Shown here: positions 48,285 to 57,920 of the stretch, piece by piece | How the letters are laid out: each line of letters begins with the position of its first letter | Numbering within the stretch: the stretch's first letter is position 1 | Source: Chitinimonas prasina | GTDB lineage: Bacteria; Pseudomonadota; Gammaproteobacteria; Burkholderiales; Chitinimonadaceae | Assembly (NCBI RefSeq): GCF_030160395.1 | Contig: NZ_BSOG01000001.1 | Coordinates: 1,206,117-1,270,116 of the forward strand | Direction of reading: 5' to 3' | DNA: 64,000 nt | Translations under genes and position numbers: made by a program | Notes under the pieces: model-generated | Told to the model about the DNA's origin: nothing | The model's input: only the letters and a program-made list of their open reading frames with translations | The model's database searches: none

Positions 48285-49571
48285 TCACGCTGCGCCCGGT
48301 TCGGTATAGGCCAGTCGGCCACCGACCAGGGTATGGCGGACTCTACCACGCATCTCCATCCCGACAAACGGTGTGTGCTTGCCACTGCTGAGCAGCGTTT
48401 CCGGCATGACACGCCATGTTGCGTGCGGATCATACAGACACAGGTCGGCCGGAGCGCCCACGGCAATACGGCCGGCCTCCAGGCCCAGCAGCTCGGCCGG
48501 GCCACTGGTGATGCGGGCCAGCGCCTGTGCCAGGGGCACCCGCTTCTGCTCGGCCCAGGCCAGCACCAGCGGCAACAGCAGCTCCAGCCCGCTGGCGCCG
48601 GGTTTGGCCTCGCCAAACGGCAGCAGCTTGTCGTCGTTGCCCACCGGGCTGTGGTCAGAACAGATGGCACTGATGGTGCCATCGAGCAGGGCATGCTGGA
48701 TGGCATCGCGGTCGGTCACCCCGCGCAGGGGTGGGCTCAAACGCATATTGCTGTCGAAGTAACCGATATCGATATCGGCCAGATGCACATGGTTGATGCT
48801 GACATCGGCCGTCAGCTTGAGGCCGTAGTTACGGGCGGCGGCGATCATCTCCAAGCCTTCGCGGGTGGATACCCGCTCCAGGTGCACGCTGGCGCCGCTG
48901 TCCTTCATCAGGATCACGATGGTGGAAATGGCGACGGTCTCGGCCACTGAGGGAATGGCCGGCAGGCCCAACCGGGTGGCGACCTGACCATCATGGGCCA
49001 CGCCGCCAGACGCCAGCCGCACGTCCTGCGGCCGCAGGCGCAGGGTAATGCCGTAGGTAGCGGCATACTGCATGGCGCGGTAGAGCACGCGGGTATCGGC
49101 CAATGGCGCATCGGCCTGGCTAAACGAGACGCAGCCAGCATCGCGCAGCTTGGCAAACTCGGTCAGCTCCGAACCCGCCAGTCCCCGGGTCAGCGCACCC
49201 AGCGGCAGCACCTTGGCCAGGCCCAGGCCATCGGCCCGCTGGCGAAGCATCTGTACCAGGCCGGGCTCATCCAGCGCCGGATGGGTGTCGGGCATGGCGC
49301 ACAGCGTGGTCACCCCACCGGCCACCGCGGCACGCAGCTCACTCTGCAGCTTGTTCTTGTGCTCGCCTCCCGGCTCGCCCAGGCGGGCAGCCAGATCGAT
49401 CAGGCCCGGTATCACGGTCAGGCCAGCCGCATCCAGGGTCTGGTCGGCCACATGGCCGGCCGGGGCCTCGCCTATGCCGGCGATGCGGCCATCGGCCAGG
49501 TAGAGGTCGGCGACCGTCTCATGGCCGCTGGCCGGGTCCAGCAGGCGGCCGTTCTGTATCAGGGTAATCAT
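48285..49571 (-). CDS. pyrC: Dihydroorotase-like protein, probably non-catalytic (PyrC'/PyrX)
   Basis: A 428-residue amidohydrolase-fold protein. The zinc motif DxHxH of active dihydroorotases is replaced by [19 protein letters not shown], so both metal histidines are gone. Other ligands are also altered, although ICSDHSPV is kept. In Pseudomonas and relatives such an inactive PyrC' binds PyrB to make a stable aspartate carbamoyltransferase complex. The start overlaps the pyrB stop by four bases (ATGA), as expected for subunits made together. The active dihydroorotase must be encoded elsewhere. Confidence 0.93.
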   Translation of the reverse strand: MITLIQNGRLLDPASGHETVADLYLADGRIAGIGEAPAGHVADQTLDAAGLTVIPGLIDLAARLGEPGGEHKNKLQSELRAAVAGGVTTLCAMPDTHPALDEPGLVQMLRQRADGLGLAKVLPLGALTRGLAGSELTEFAKLRDAGCVSFSQADAPLADTRVLYRAMQYAATYGITLRLRPQDVRLASGGVAHDGQVATRLGLPAIPSVAETVAISTIVILMKDSGASVHLERVSTREGLEMIAAARNYGLKLTADVSINHVHLADIDIGYFDSNMRLSPPLRGVTDRDAIQHALLDGTISAICSDHSPVGNDDKLLPFGEAKPGASGLELLLPLVLAWAEQKRVPLAQALARITSGPAELLGLEAGRIAVGAPADLCLYDPHATWRVMPETLLSSGKHTPFVGMEMRGRVRHTLVGGRLAYTEPGAA

Positions 49572-50521
49572 GCGCGGGCCTCCGACAAGATGCTCATCAC
49601 GGCCATGCGTACCGCGATACCGAAAGTGACTTGATCCAGGATGACGCTCTGCTTGCCATCCGCCACGGCGGAATCAATCTCCACGCCACGGTTCATGGGG
49701 CCAGGATGCATCACGATGGCATCGGGCTGGGCCAGCGCCAGCTTCTCGCGGCTGAGGCCGTAGAACTGGTTGAACTCGTTGGCCGAGGGTAGCAGGGCGC
49801 CGTTCATGCGCTCGTTCTGCAAGCGCAGGGCGATCACCACGTCCACGCCCTTGAGGCCTTCCTTCAGATCGTGGAACACCCGCACGCCCAGCTGCTCCAC
49901 ATCTCGCGGCAGCAGGGTCTTGGGGCCGATCACCCTGACCTCGGGGCAGCCCAGGGTGGTCAGCGCATGGATCTGCGAGCGGGCCACCCGTGAATGCAGG
50001 ATATCGCCGACAATGGCCACGGTGAGGTTGCGGAAATCGCCCTTGAAATGGCGGATGGTGTACATGTCCAGCAGGGCCTGGGTGGGGTGGGCATGGCGGC
50101 CGTCACCGGCGTTCACCACGGCCACGCCCGGCCGCACATGCTTGGCGATCAGGAAGGGCGCACCCGATTCGGCGTGCCGCACCACAAACATGTCGGCGCC
50201 CATGGCCTCAAGATTGTGGATGGTATCGAGCAGGGTCTCGCCCTTGGCGGTGGAGCTGGCCTGGATATTGAGGCTGTGCACATCGGCGCTGAGGCGCTTC
50301 TGGGCGATCTCGAAGGTGGTACGGGTGCGCGTGGAGTTCTCGAAGAACAGGTTGAACACGCTCTTGCCGGCCAGGTCGCTGTGCTTCTTCTCGCCGGCAT
50401 CGCCCGCCGCCACATAGCCGGCAGCACGGTCCAGTATCTGGTGCAGGATGCGCGCCGGCAGCGATTCGGTGCTGAGCAGGTGTATCAGCTCGCCGTGGCT
50501 GTTCAGTTGGGGGTTATACAT
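49568..50521 (-). CDS. pyrB: Aspartate carbamoyltransferase catalytic subunit
   Basis: A 317-residue enzyme. The carbamoyl-phosphate motif is [13 protein letters not shown], with [26 protein letters not shown] and [13 protein letters not shown]. It condenses carbamoyl phosphate with aspartate in pyrimidine synthesis. ATG 50521 fits the Pseudomonas-type N-terminus; longer starts have no ribosome site. It is followed by pyrC' with a 4-base overlap and preceded by a GNAT gene 13 bases away. No pyrR or pyrI is next to it. Confidence 0.96.
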   Translation of the reverse strand: MYNPQLNSHGELIHLLSTESLPARILHQILDRAAGYVAAGDAGEKKHSDLAGKSVFNLFFENSTRTRTTFEIAQKRLSADVHSLNIQASSTAKGETLLDTIHNLEAMGADMFVVRHAESGAPFLIAKHVRPGVAVVNAGDGRHAHPTQALLDMYTIRHFKGDFRNLTVAIVGDILHSRVARSQIHALTTLGCPEVRVIGPKTLLPRDVEQLGVRVFHDLKEGLKGVDVVIALRLQNERMNGALLPSANEFNQFYGLSREKLALAQPDAIVMHPGPMNRGVEIDSAVADGKQSVILDQVTFGIAVRMAVMSILSEARA

Positions 50522-50534
50522 CGGTCGATGCCTT

Positions 50535-50984
50535 TCAGATGACGGTCGCTGCACTGTGTTTCTCGAATACGAAACTGGGCCGCTTGGAATAGTCGAGATG
50601 CTCGTAGAACTTGTGGGCCTCGGTACGGTGGACGCCGGAACCCAGCCTGATGCGGCCGCCGCCCAGCTGCGCCACTACCCAGTGTTCGACCTGCGACAGC
50701 AGCTTTCGTCCCACGCCCTGGCCCTGGCACGCCGGATCTACCGTCAACACATAGACCTCGGCATAGCCATCGCTGGCGGTCTGGCACACCTGGGCCACAT
50801 GCACCCACCCCACTACACGGCCTTGCCAGTCCGCCACGAACACCGCATGCGGCAATCCTTGCGCCAGGCGTGCCAGCCGGCGCTGCATGGTGGCGGCATC
50901 AGCGGGGGCGTAGTCCAGGGCCGTCAGCAACTGGCCCATGGCAGCCGCGTCATCCATCACATAGGGGCGTATCAGCACGTCCAT
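50535..50984 (-). CDS. GNAT family N-acetyltransferase
   Basis: A 149-residue GNAT protein. It has an [19 protein letters not shown] start and the acetyl-CoA loop [20 protein letters not shown], then [23 protein letters not shown]. The substrate is unknown. Its ATG abuts the ruvX stop and its stop is 13 bases before pyrB, so it belongs to the yqgE-ruvX-pyr operon. In related genomes this slot often holds pyrR; here it is an acetyltransferase. Confidence 0.92.
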   Translation of the reverse strand: MDVLIRPYVMDDAAAMGQLLTALDYAPADAATMQRRLARLAQGLPHAVFVADWQGRVVGWVHVAQVCQTASDGYAEVYVLTVDPACQGQGVGRKLLSQVEHWVVAQLGGGRIRLGSGVHRTEAHKFYEHLDYSKRPSFVFEKHSAATVI

Positions 50985-51404
50985 TCAGGCCCCCTGCTGA
51001 TCAAACCATACCTGCAGGATACGCATGGCTGCCACCTGGTCCAGCGCGGCCTTGCGCTTCTTGCCAAAGGTCTGGGCCTCGCTCAACAGCTCCTCGGCCT
51101 CAACCGAGGTCAGGCGCTCGTCCACCAGTGCCACCGGCAGGTTGAAGCGGCCGTTCAGGCGGTTGGCGAAAGTGCGTGCCAGCCGGCTCATGTCGTGTTC
51201 TGTGCCATCAAGATGGCTGGGCAGGCCAACCACCAGTTGGCTGGGCTGCCATTCGGCGATCAGCTTGGCGATGGCGGCAAACTTGTCGTCGTTGCTGGCA
51301 CCGGTAATGGTGGTCAGCGGCGATGCCAGGCACAGCTCGGTGCTGCCGCCGGCGACACCGATGCGGACTTCGCCAAAATCGAAAGCGAGTACGTAGCCGG
51401 CCAT
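50985..51404 (-). CDS. ruvX: Holliday junction resolvase-like protein RuvX (YqgF)
   Basis: A 139-residue RNase H-fold protein. The acidic residues are in [28 protein letters not shown] and [17 protein letters not shown], with [10 protein letters not shown] at the end. The family is an essential nuclease implicated in 16S rRNA 5' processing and formerly named a Holliday resolvase. It lies 4 bases after yqgE, the standard pairing in proteobacteria. Confidence 0.95.
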   Translation of the reverse strand: MAGYVLAFDFGEVRIGVAGGSTELCLASPLTTITGASNDDKFAAIAKLIAEWQPSQLVVGLPSHLDGTEHDMSRLARTFANRLNGRFNLPVALVDERLTSVEAEELLSEAQTFGKKRKAALDQVAAMRILQVWFDQQGA

Positions 51405-51408
51405 GGGC

Positions 51409-51960
51409 TCAGGCGTGGCCGGCCGTGTCGGACAGCATGGCCATGTCTATGCCCAGCAGGCCCAGGGCCGCTTCATAGCGTTGCTCCGACGGCAGACTGA
51501 AGATCACCTCGATATCGGCATCGACCGTCAGCCAGGCATTCTGGCCCAGCTCGCTCTCCAATTGGCCGGCTTCCCAGCCGGCGTAGCCCAGCGAGATGAA
51601 CATGCGATCCGGCCCACCCCCCTCGCCCATGGCCAGCAGCACGTCCTTGGAGGTGGTCAGGCCCAGCTCATCCTCCACCGCCAGGGTGGATTGCCAGTTG
51701 CCCAGCGGCTGGTGCAGCACAAAGCCCCGGTCGGTCTGGACCGGCCCGCCGAAATAGACTTCCTGCTCGGCCACGTCCTCGCGGCGGAGCTCGATGTCTA
51801 CCTGCTGGAACAGGGTGCGCATATTCATGCCCAGAGGGCGGTTGACGATGACACCCATGGCGCCCTGGTCGTTATGGTCGCAGACAAACACCAACGACTT
51901 GGCGAAGATGGGGTCGGCCATGGCGGGCATGGCGATAAGAAATTGGCGGCTCAGATTCAT
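51409..51960 (-). CDS. yqgE: YqgE/AlgH family protein
   Basis: A 183-residue protein with the family start [43 protein letters not shown] and the later [18 protein letters not shown] and [17 protein letters not shown]. The function is not established; AlgH in Pseudomonas affects many regulators. ATG 51960 or 51969 are both possible. It begins the operon yqgE-ruvX-GNAT-pyrB-pyrC'. A parS-like site lies 133 bases upstream. Confidence 0.94.
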   Translation of the reverse strand: MNLSRQFLIAMPAMADPIFAKSLVFVCDHNDQGAMGVIVNRPLGMNMRTLFQQVDIELRREDVAEQEVYFGGPVQTDRGFVLHQPLGNWQSTLAVEDELGLTTSKDVLLAMGEGGGPDRMFISLGYAGWEAGQLESELGQNAWLTVDADIEVIFSLPSEQRYEAALGLLGIDMAMLSDTAGHA

Positions 51961-52092
51961 GGCTTCCATGCGGCGAATTATCGCATACCCGCACCACACT
52001 TGCCCGTGCGGCAAACAGCCCGTTCTTGAAATCCCGCCCCTGCGCATGGGGCACCCTGGCCGCTGCGCGCCCAGTCCGCCCGCTGCGGGCCA

Positions 52093-52108
52093 TGTTTCAC
52101 GTGAAATA
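52093..52108. promoter_or_regulatory. parS-like ParB-binding site
   Basis: TGTTTCACGTGAAATA matches the conserved parS sequence TGTTTCACGTGAAACA at 15 of 16 bases. It is in the gap between divergent yqgE and the photolyase gene. parS sites load ParB and cluster near the chromosome origin. Confidence 0.75.
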
Positions 52109-52179
52109 ACGGCAGGACACAGCTGCAAGCAAGCTGCATTATCCCTACAATTGCATTAGACATAACATGGACAAATCAC

Positions 52180-53598
52180 ATGAAGCCCTACACCACCGCC
52201 CTGCTCTGGCTGCGCCGCGATCTGCGGCTGGATGACCAGGCCGCGCTATACCACGCACTGAAGGCCGCCGAGCAAGTGCAGCCGGTATTCGTGTTCGACC
52301 GCGCCATCCTGGACGCCTTGCCCAGGCAGGATCGCCGGGTGGAATTCATCTGGGAAACCCTGGCCGCGCTCAAGGGCGAGCTACAGGCGCTGGGCAGCGA
52401 TGTGCTGGTACGCCATGCCGTGGCCGCGGAGGAAATCCCCCGCCTGGCACGGGAACTCGGTGCCCAGGCCGTCTACACCAATGCCGATTACGAACCCGCC
52501 GCCCTGGCGCGCGATGCCCAGGTCGCCGCCGCCCTGGCGGCGGACGGCATAGATTTCCACAGCAGCAAGGATCAGGTGATCTTCGAGCGCGACGAGGTGC
52601 TGACCCAGGCGGGCCGGTTCTTCACCGTGTTCACCCCCTACAAGAACGCCTGGCTAAAAAAGCTGGACCCGTTCTACCTGCAGTCTTACCCGGTCGCCCG
52701 CTACCTGCCAGCGTTGCGTCGCTGCCCTGCCGAGCCACTGCATGCCTTGTCGCAACTGGGATTCGAGCGCAGCAATCTGCAGCAGATAGGCATCAAGACC
52801 GGCGCAGCGGGTGCCTCGCAGTTGTTCGAGGATTTCCACGACCGCATCGACAACTACAAGGTGGCGCGCGACTACCCTGGCATAAAGGGGGTGTCGTATC
52901 TGTCGGTACACCTGCGGTTTGGCACGGTATCGGTACGGCGGCTGGCCAGCCATGCCTGGCAGCGCGGCACCGCCGGCAGCCTGTGCTGGCTGAACGAACT
53001 GATCTGGCGCGATTTCTACCAGCAGATACTGTGGCACCGCCCCGATGTGGTGAGCCATGCCTTCAAGCCCGAGTACGAGCAACTGCCCTTCCCCAACGAT
53101 CCCGCGCTATTTGCCGCCTGGTGCGAGGGCCGTACCGGCTACCCCATCGTCGATGCTGCCATGCGCCAGCTCAACCAGACCGGCTTCATGCACAACCGCC
53201 TGCGCATGGTGGCCGCCAGTTTTCTGGTCAAGGACCTGCTGATCGACTGGCGCTGGGGCGAGCACTACTTTGCCGAGAAGTTGATCGATTTCGACCTGGC
53301 CGCCAACAACGGCGGCTGGCAATGGGCAGCCAGCACCGGCTGCGATGCCCAGCCCTATTTCCGCATCTTCAACCCGGTCAGCCAGTCAGAGCGCTTCGAC
53401 CCGGAAGGTCGGTTCATCCGCCGCTATGTGCCTGAGCTGGCGCGGTTGCCCACCGACGCCCTGCATGCCCCCTGGCAGGCCAAGCCCCTGGTGTTGGCTG
53501 GGGCCGGCATACGGCTGGGGCAGGACTACCCGGAACCGGTAGTCGATCACGCCACCCAGCGCGCCCTGGCGCTGGCGCTGTTCAAACGACATGGCTAA
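52180..53598 (+). CDS. phr: Deoxyribodipyrimidine photolyase (class I CPD)
   Basis: A 472-residue flavoprotein of standard length. The N-terminal antenna domain starts LLWLRRDLRLDDQAALYHAL. The FAD domain has SYLSVHLRFGTVS, LNELIWRDFYQQIL, RTGYPIVDAAMRQLNQTGFMHNRLRM and DFDLAANNGGWQWAASTGCD, with the tryptophans used for electron transfer. It repairs cyclobutane pyrimidine dimers with blue light. The antenna cofactor cannot be fixed by eye. The stop overlaps the stop of the convergent GNAT gene by four bases. Confidence 0.95.
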   Translation: MKPYTTALLWLRRDLRLDDQAALYHALKAAEQVQPVFVFDRAILDALPRQDRRVEFIWETLAALKGELQALGSDVLVRHAVAAEEIPRLARELGAQAVYTNADYEPAALARDAQVAAALAADGIDFHSSKDQVIFERDEVLTQAGRFFTVFTPYKNAWLKKLDPFYLQSYPVARYLPALRRCPAEPLHALSQLGFERSNLQQIGIKTGAAGASQLFEDFHDRIDNYKVARDYPGIKGVSYLSVHLRFGTVSVRRLASHAWQRGTAGSLCWLNELIWRDFYQQILWHRPDVVSHAFKPEYEQLPFPNDPALFAAWCEGRTGYPIVDAAMRQLNQTGFMHNRLRMVAASFLVKDLLIDWRWGEHYFAEKLIDFDLAANNGGWQWAASTGCDAQPYFRIFNPVSQSERFDPEGRFIRRYVPELARLPTDALHAPWQAKPLVLAGAGIRLGQDYPEPVVDHATQRALALALFKRHG

Positions 53599-54449
53599 GC
53601 CAGATCCCAGCACATCTCGTGCTGCAGGGCGACCGAGGTGGCGCCCATCTTGCGCAGCAACTGCACCGATGGGCCATCGGCATCGAGATTGTTGAAATAC
53701 AGCGGCTTATCGCTACGGGCTGCCGCGCTGGCGATCAGTGCCTGTCCCAGGCCCTGGCGGCGATAGCTGGGGTGGACGGCGAACAGCGGCAGCTCGCCGC
53801 TGATGGGATTAAGCAGCGCCAGCGCTTGCAGCTGGCCCTGGCCACACAGGCCCACCCGCTCGAACCGCTGCGGGCTGGCTGCCAGCGCACGCACGCTATT
53901 CTGCCAGGCGGGCTCTGCCGCTAACCAGTCAAGGCAACCTACCGGCCAGTCATTACTGGCTTCCACCACCAAGGTCATGGTCTCGGGCAGGACCAGCGGG
54001 GGTCGGGCCGGCAGTTGCACGCAGTCAAAATGCCGGCTCAGGGCAAAGCCCGTGGCTGCGTAGCTGCGCCGGGCGGCCGTGTTCTCTGCCAGCACTTCCA
54101 GCAGGGCTTGCTGCACCCCCTGTTCACGCCAACGTGGTGCCAGCCAGGCAAACAGCCGCTGGCTCAACCTTTGGCCACGCGCCTCGGGCAGCACACCGCT
54201 GGCGGTATCGTAAGCCGTGCGGCGGCCTTGCCAGTCGCCCTGGCAGATAAAGTGAAAACCGATCAAGCGCTCACCGGCAAACACCCCACCCGACAGGCCC
54301 GGCACATAGCCGCGCCGTTGCAGCATGGTGTGCAGGCCGGCCTCGTCCAGCTGCATGGGCAGCAGGTAATCGGCAAAAGCCGCAGCAAAAGCCTGGTAGA
54401 GCTGCGCCAACGGCACCCCTTCCAGGCTGGCAAAGTGCCAGTCCTTCAT
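53595..54449 (-). CDS. GNAT acetyltransferase with two GNAT-like halves
   Basis: A 284-residue protein. The first half (1-145) has FICQGDWQGRRTAYDTASGVLPEARGQRLSQRLFAWL and NTAARRSYAATGF, a GNAT pattern. The second half has LPLFAVHPSYRRQGLGQALIASAA and LRKMGATSVALQHEM, a second GNAT with a good acetyl-CoA loop. The substrate is unknown. ATG 54449 overlaps the stop of the upstream lipase-like gene (ATGA), so the two are coupled. Confidence 0.88.
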   Translation of the reverse strand: MKDWHFASLEGVPLAQLYQAFAAAFADYLLPMQLDEAGLHTMLQRRGYVPGLSGGVFAGERLIGFHFICQGDWQGRRTAYDTASGVLPEARGQRLSQRLFAWLAPRWREQGVQQALLEVLAENTAARRSYAATGFALSRHFDCVQLPARPPLVLPETMTLVVEASNDWPVGCLDWLAAEPAWQNSVRALAASPQRFERVGLCGQGQLQALALLNPISGELPLFAVHPSYRRQGLGQALIASAAARSDKPLYFNNLDADGPSVQLLRKMGATSVALQHEMCWDLA

Positions 54450-55387
54450 GCTTGCCCCGCCGGAGGAAAGCGCCGGTTCAGCCATACCCGTATGCCATGC
54501 CAGACCGCTTCCTTGTTGGTCTCGTTCAGCAGTTCATGGCGGCCCTTGTCGAACAGCGTCACCACCACATCGCGCAGGCCGATGCGCAGGTAGCGCTCAG
54601 ACAGCTGGCGGCAGCCACGCCCGCCCATGCTGACCGGATCGTGGGTGCCTGCCAGCAGCATCACCGACATCTTGGCTGGCAGGGTAGAGCCGCCGGCTTC
54701 CCGGTTCTCCATATCGACAATGGCCGCGAACAGATCAGACCATAGCTTGGGGCTGCAATCAAAACCACACATCGGGTCGGCAATATAGGCATCCACTACG
54801 GCCGGGTCGCGGCTCAGCCAGTCGAACGGCGTGCGCGCCGGCCGAAACCGCAGGTTGAACGTGCCAAACACCAGCTTGCCCATGAAGGCTGAGGGCTGAT
54901 CCATGCCCTTGCGGCCTTTCCAGCGGGCGATCCGGCCCATCCAGCGCGCCAGTGGTGCTTGCCTGAATCCGGTGGCCGAGAGTATCAGGCCATCAATCAG
55001 GCCTGGCCGGGTCAGCAGCAGGGAACGGGCGATAAAGGAGCCCATGCTGTGGCCCAGCAGCACCACCGGCAGACCGGGATGCTGCTGGCGAGCGTAGGCG
55101 ATCAACTCCATCAGGTCAGCCACCACCCGGCGAAACCCGTCGTGATCGGCAAAATGCCCAAGTTTGCCGTTTTGTACGCTGCCGCCGTGGCCACGATGGT
55201 CCAGCGCCCACACATCGCAATCGTGCTCGTTCAGGAACTCGGCAAAGGCATCGTAGCGCGCAGCATGCTCGGCCATGCCATGGGAGATCACCACGATGAT
55301 GCGAGGCTCACGCCCGGCCCAGTGGTAGCGCGCCAAGGTAGCACCATCGCTGGCGGTAAAGGTGTCTCTTTTCATATTGATGGTCAT
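54446..55387 (-). CDS. Alpha/beta hydrolase, monoacylglycerol lipase/lysophospholipase-like
   Basis: A 313-residue hydrolase. The family motif VVISHGMAEHAARYDAFAEFLNEHDCDVWALDHRGHGGS is typical of monoglyceride lipases and PldB. The nucleophile elbow is VLLGHSMGSFIARS, the acid residue is likely in LLAGTHDPVS and the histidine in LFDKGRHELLNE. It has no signal peptide. It is the first gene of a two-gene unit with the double-GNAT gene. Confidence 0.9.
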   Translation of the reverse strand: MTINMKRDTFTASDGATLARYHWAGREPRIIVVISHGMAEHAARYDAFAEFLNEHDCDVWALDHRGHGGSVQNGKLGHFADHDGFRRVVADLMELIAYARQQHPGLPVVLLGHSMGSFIARSLLLTRPGLIDGLILSATGFRQAPLARWMGRIARWKGRKGMDQPSAFMGKLVFGTFNLRFRPARTPFDWLSRDPAVVDAYIADPMCGFDCSPKLWSDLFAAIVDMENREAGGSTLPAKMSVMLLAGTHDPVSMGGRGCRQLSERYLRIGLRDVVVTLFDKGRHELLNETNKEAVWHGIRVWLNRRFPPAGQA

Positions 55388-55595
55388 GGCGAACAGGCTG
55401 CAGGCAAGGTAGCAAAACGCGCAGCATAAACCATGTCATGGGGGCAGGTGGCGAGCGTCAGCATTTACGCCGTAGTGCTGCCGTGGTTTTTGGTAAGCTC
55501 TCGGCTGGCCACCAGGGGGCCAATAAGATTCTTATAAATCAGAGGCTTGGATTGATAGACTATCTCTATACCCCGACCAACCCGGGGGAGCTGCC

Positions 55596-56567
55596 ATGAA
55601 CTGGTGGCAGGTTGTAGGCGTTGCAGGCTTGGTACTGGTGGGCATAGGCCTGACCTGGACCCGTTGGGCTACCGCCACCCTGGCGCTGATGCGCCGCCGT
55701 GCTGGCTATGTCCGGCACAGCATAGGGGTCGATGGCTTCGAGCTGGTCTACCACGAATCCGGCCGGCGCAATGCGCCGCCCATGCTGCTCTTGCATGGCT
55801 TTGGTGGCGATGGCGACAACTGGGTGCGCTTCACCCCGCATATGCGCGGCGACTACCGCGTGCTGGTGCCCGATCTGCCTGGCTTTGGCCAGACCGGCTA
55901 TTTGCCAGGCCAATCCTATTCGCTGGAACGCCAGATCGCCCGTCTCAAGGATTTTGTCGACATGCTGCACCTGGAGCAGGTGCATCTGGTCGGTAACTCC
56001 ATGGGGGGCTATATCGCTGCCGGTTTCGCCGCCGCCTATCCCGAACGTGTGGCCAGCCTGGGGTTGTTCAATGCCGCCGGGGTGGATATGCCCAAGCGCA
56101 GCCCCTTCTATGACGCTGCGCTGGAGGGCGAAAACTGGCTGCTGGTGCGTGAACCCAGCGATTTCGACCGCATCATCAAGCTGGTCTACCACAAGCAGCC
56201 CTGGATACCGGGCTTTCTGCGCGACTTTCTGGTGGCCCAGCGCATGTCGGTAGCGGATGACCAGGATCTGGTCTTCCACGAAATCTTTACCGAACGTGTC
56301 TGGCTGGATGACCGCTTGCCCGCCATCAAGGCCCCCACCCTGATACTGTGGGGCGACGACGACAGGGTGCTGGACATCTCATCCATCAAGCTGTTCCAGG
56401 CGGGTATACGCCACGCCCAGGTAGCCATCATCCCGGCCTGCGGCCATGTCCCCATGCTGGAGAAACCAGCTGCTACCGCCAGGGTGTATCGCGGTTTCCT
56501 GGCCAACCAGGGCGACAAGGTCAGCCCTGCCATGCATATCGGTGCCCCCGGCACCAGCACGGCCTGA
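55596..56567 (+). CDS. Membrane-anchored alpha/beta hydrolase
   Basis: A 323-residue hydrolase with an N-terminal membrane helix (about 3-22). Motifs are MLLLHGFGGDGDNWVRFTPHM (oxyanion), VLVPDLPGFGQTGY, HLVGNSMGGYIAAGFAAAYPERV (nucleophile Ser), LILWGDDDRVLD (Asp) and PACGHVPMLEKP (His). It resembles the lipase-like meta-cleavage hydrolase group; the substrate is unknown. GGGGGAG lies before ATG 55596. It stands alone and converges on the ECF operon. Confidence 0.9.
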   Translation: MNWWQVVGVAGLVLVGIGLTWTRWATATLALMRRRAGYVRHSIGVDGFELVYHESGRRNAPPMLLLHGFGGDGDNWVRFTPHMRGDYRVLVPDLPGFGQTGYLPGQSYSLERQIARLKDFVDMLHLEQVHLVGNSMGGYIAAGFAAAYPERVASLGLFNAAGVDMPKRSPFYDAALEGENWLLVREPSDFDRIIKLVYHKQPWIPGFLRDFLVAQRMSVADDQDLVFHEIFTERVWLDDRLPAIKAPTLILWGDDDRVLDISSIKLFQAGIRHAQVAIIPACGHVPMLEKPAATARVYRGFLANQGDKVSPAMHIGAPGTSTA

Positions 56568-56593
56568 GGCTATCAAACCAGGGCGGGTGGTGT

Positions 56594-56968
56594 TCAGCGC
56601 CACTCGCCCTTCAGCATCACCGCCGCCAGCAAGCCACTGGTGCCCACCAGCACCAGCACCGTCATCCCCCAGCCCTGCCAGCTACCCAGGCTCTCGCCAC
56701 CAGACAGCTGCATCAGGCCCAAGGCTATCAAGGTCCCAACCACTGCCCCACCTAGCGTCCAGCGCGATTGACGCCGCTGCCTGGCCAACCGCTGCTGGGC
56801 TACAGCCAATGCCTGCGCGGCAGGCACGGATGGTAGCGGCGAGTTATACACCTGCGCCATCACAATCTGGCTGAAGCCATCGTCCGCCAGATCAAACGGC
56901 CCTGCGGTGGCGTGCAACATGGCATCCAGCGCCTCGTCCGTTGCCATCTCCGGTTTGATCGGTGTCAT
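56594..56968 (-). CDS. Small membrane protein coupled to ECF sigma factor (possible anti-sigma)
   Basis: A 124-residue protein. The cytoplasmic N-terminal part of about 70 residues includes ATDEALDAMLHATAGPFDLADDGFSQIVM and a basic RQRRQSR before two membrane helices (about 73-90, 95-116). The layout fits a short membrane anti-sigma factor, but the ZAS motif (HxxxCxxC) is absent. ATG overlaps the sigma gene stop (ATGA). The function is inferred from position. Confidence 0.75.
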   Translation of the reverse strand: MTPIKPEMATDEALDAMLHATAGPFDLADDGFSQIVMAQVYNSPLPSVPAAQALAVAQQRLARQRRQSRWTLGGAVVGTLIALGLMQLSGGESLGSWQGWGMTVLVLVGTSGLLAAVMLKGEWR

Positions 56969-57519
56969 TTCTGCTCTCCTGCCTGCCAGGCCGCCAGCCA
57001 CGTGCGCAATCTGGCTTTGCCACGCGCCACATGTGATTTCAGGGTGCCCAAGGGCAAACCCAGTACTGCAGCGGCTTCTTCATGGCTTAAATCCATTTGA
57101 AAACAATGGACTATCGCTATCCGTTCCATCTCCGGCAGCCGTTTGACGGCCTCTTCGATATCCAGCCGCAAGACATTATCCACCTCGCTGGCGGCGATGT
57201 CCCAGGTATCGGGCAAGGTCTGCTGCACCGGGTGGCTACGCTGATGCATCAGGAACTGGTGGTAGGCAATCCGGTATAGCCAGGTGCTGAACCGGGCTGT
57301 TCCCCGAAAACCTGCAATATGCCGCCAAGCCTGCACAAAGGCCTCCTGTGCCAGATCATCGGCCAAGGCGATATCGCCCTTGGTCAATCGGCGCAGCTGC
57401 ATCCGCACCTGTGCCTGATGCAGCCTTACTAGTTCGCCAAAAGCAGCCCTGTCGCCCGCGCTTGCCCGGCCCAGCAGGGCAGATTCCGCCTCCGTCTGGG
57501 TAATGGTGGCGCCGTCCAC
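56965..57519 (-). CDS. ECF-type RNA polymerase sigma factor
   Basis: A 184-residue sigma-70 family factor with sigma2 (FGELVRLHQAQVRMQLRRLTKGDIALADDLAQEAFVQAWRHI...RFSTWLYRIAYHQFL) and sigma4 (AVKRLPEMERIAIVHCFQMDLSHEEAAAVLGLPLGTLKSHVARGKARLR). It starts at GTG 57519, two bases after the DUF6249 gene stop. It is coupled to a downstream membrane protein likely to hold it inactive. The signal is unknown. Confidence 0.95.
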   Translation of the reverse strand: MDGATITQTEAESALLGRASAGDRAAFGELVRLHQAQVRMQLRRLTKGDIALADDLAQEAFVQAWRHIAGFRGTARFSTWLYRIAYHQFLMHQRSHPVQQTLPDTWDIAASEVDNVLRLDIEEAVKRLPEMERIAIVHCFQMDLSHEEAAAVLGLPLGTLKSHVARGKARLRTWLAAWQAGEQK

Positions 57520-57521
57520 CG

Positions 57522-57920
57522 TCAGTCAGCCGCGTTGCCCGACTTGTTACCCTGGCGGCCTTCTATCCACACGGCCAACAACTGTGCCGCACCGATGCAG
57601 AACACCAAGGCGCCGATGCCGCTCAAAAAGCGTAAACCCAACATGTAGAACATGATCGCCAGGCCCACACCAACACCCAACAGGGTAATGGCTTGAAACA
57701 AGGGGGAGCCTTCCTTCTCATCTTGCCGGGGCGGATCAAGCAACTCAGGCGGTATGGGCTGGCCTCTATCGCTCAGATACTTGATGGCCTCGACCATTTG
57801 CACGGTGCGCTGCTGCCGAAAATACAGCACCACAAACACAATGACGGCCGGCAAGGCAATGGCAGCCAAGGGAATCATGACAAGCAGCCAGAGATGTTCG
57901 TTGAAGAGTTGTGCATCCAT
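57522..57920 (-). CDS. DUF6249-like membrane protein
   Basis: A 132-residue protein. It has one membrane helix at about 10-33 (LLVMIPLAAIALPAVIVFVVLYF), then a cytoplasmic segment RQQRTVQMVEAIKYLSDRGQPIPPELL, then two helices near 78-120. The RTVQMVEAIKYLSDRGQPIP block is the family's marker. Such proteins are often found next to ECF sigma factors. GAGGACAC is upstream of ATG 57920. It is the first gene of a three-gene operon with the ECF sigma factor and its small membrane partner. Confidence 0.85.
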   Translation of the reverse strand: MDAQLFNEHLWLLVMIPLAAIALPAVIVFVVLYFRQQRTVQMVEAIKYLSDRGQPIPPELLDPPRQDEKEGSPLFQAITLLGVGVGLAIMFYMLGLRFLSGIGALVFCIGAAQLLAVWIEGRQGNKSGNAAD

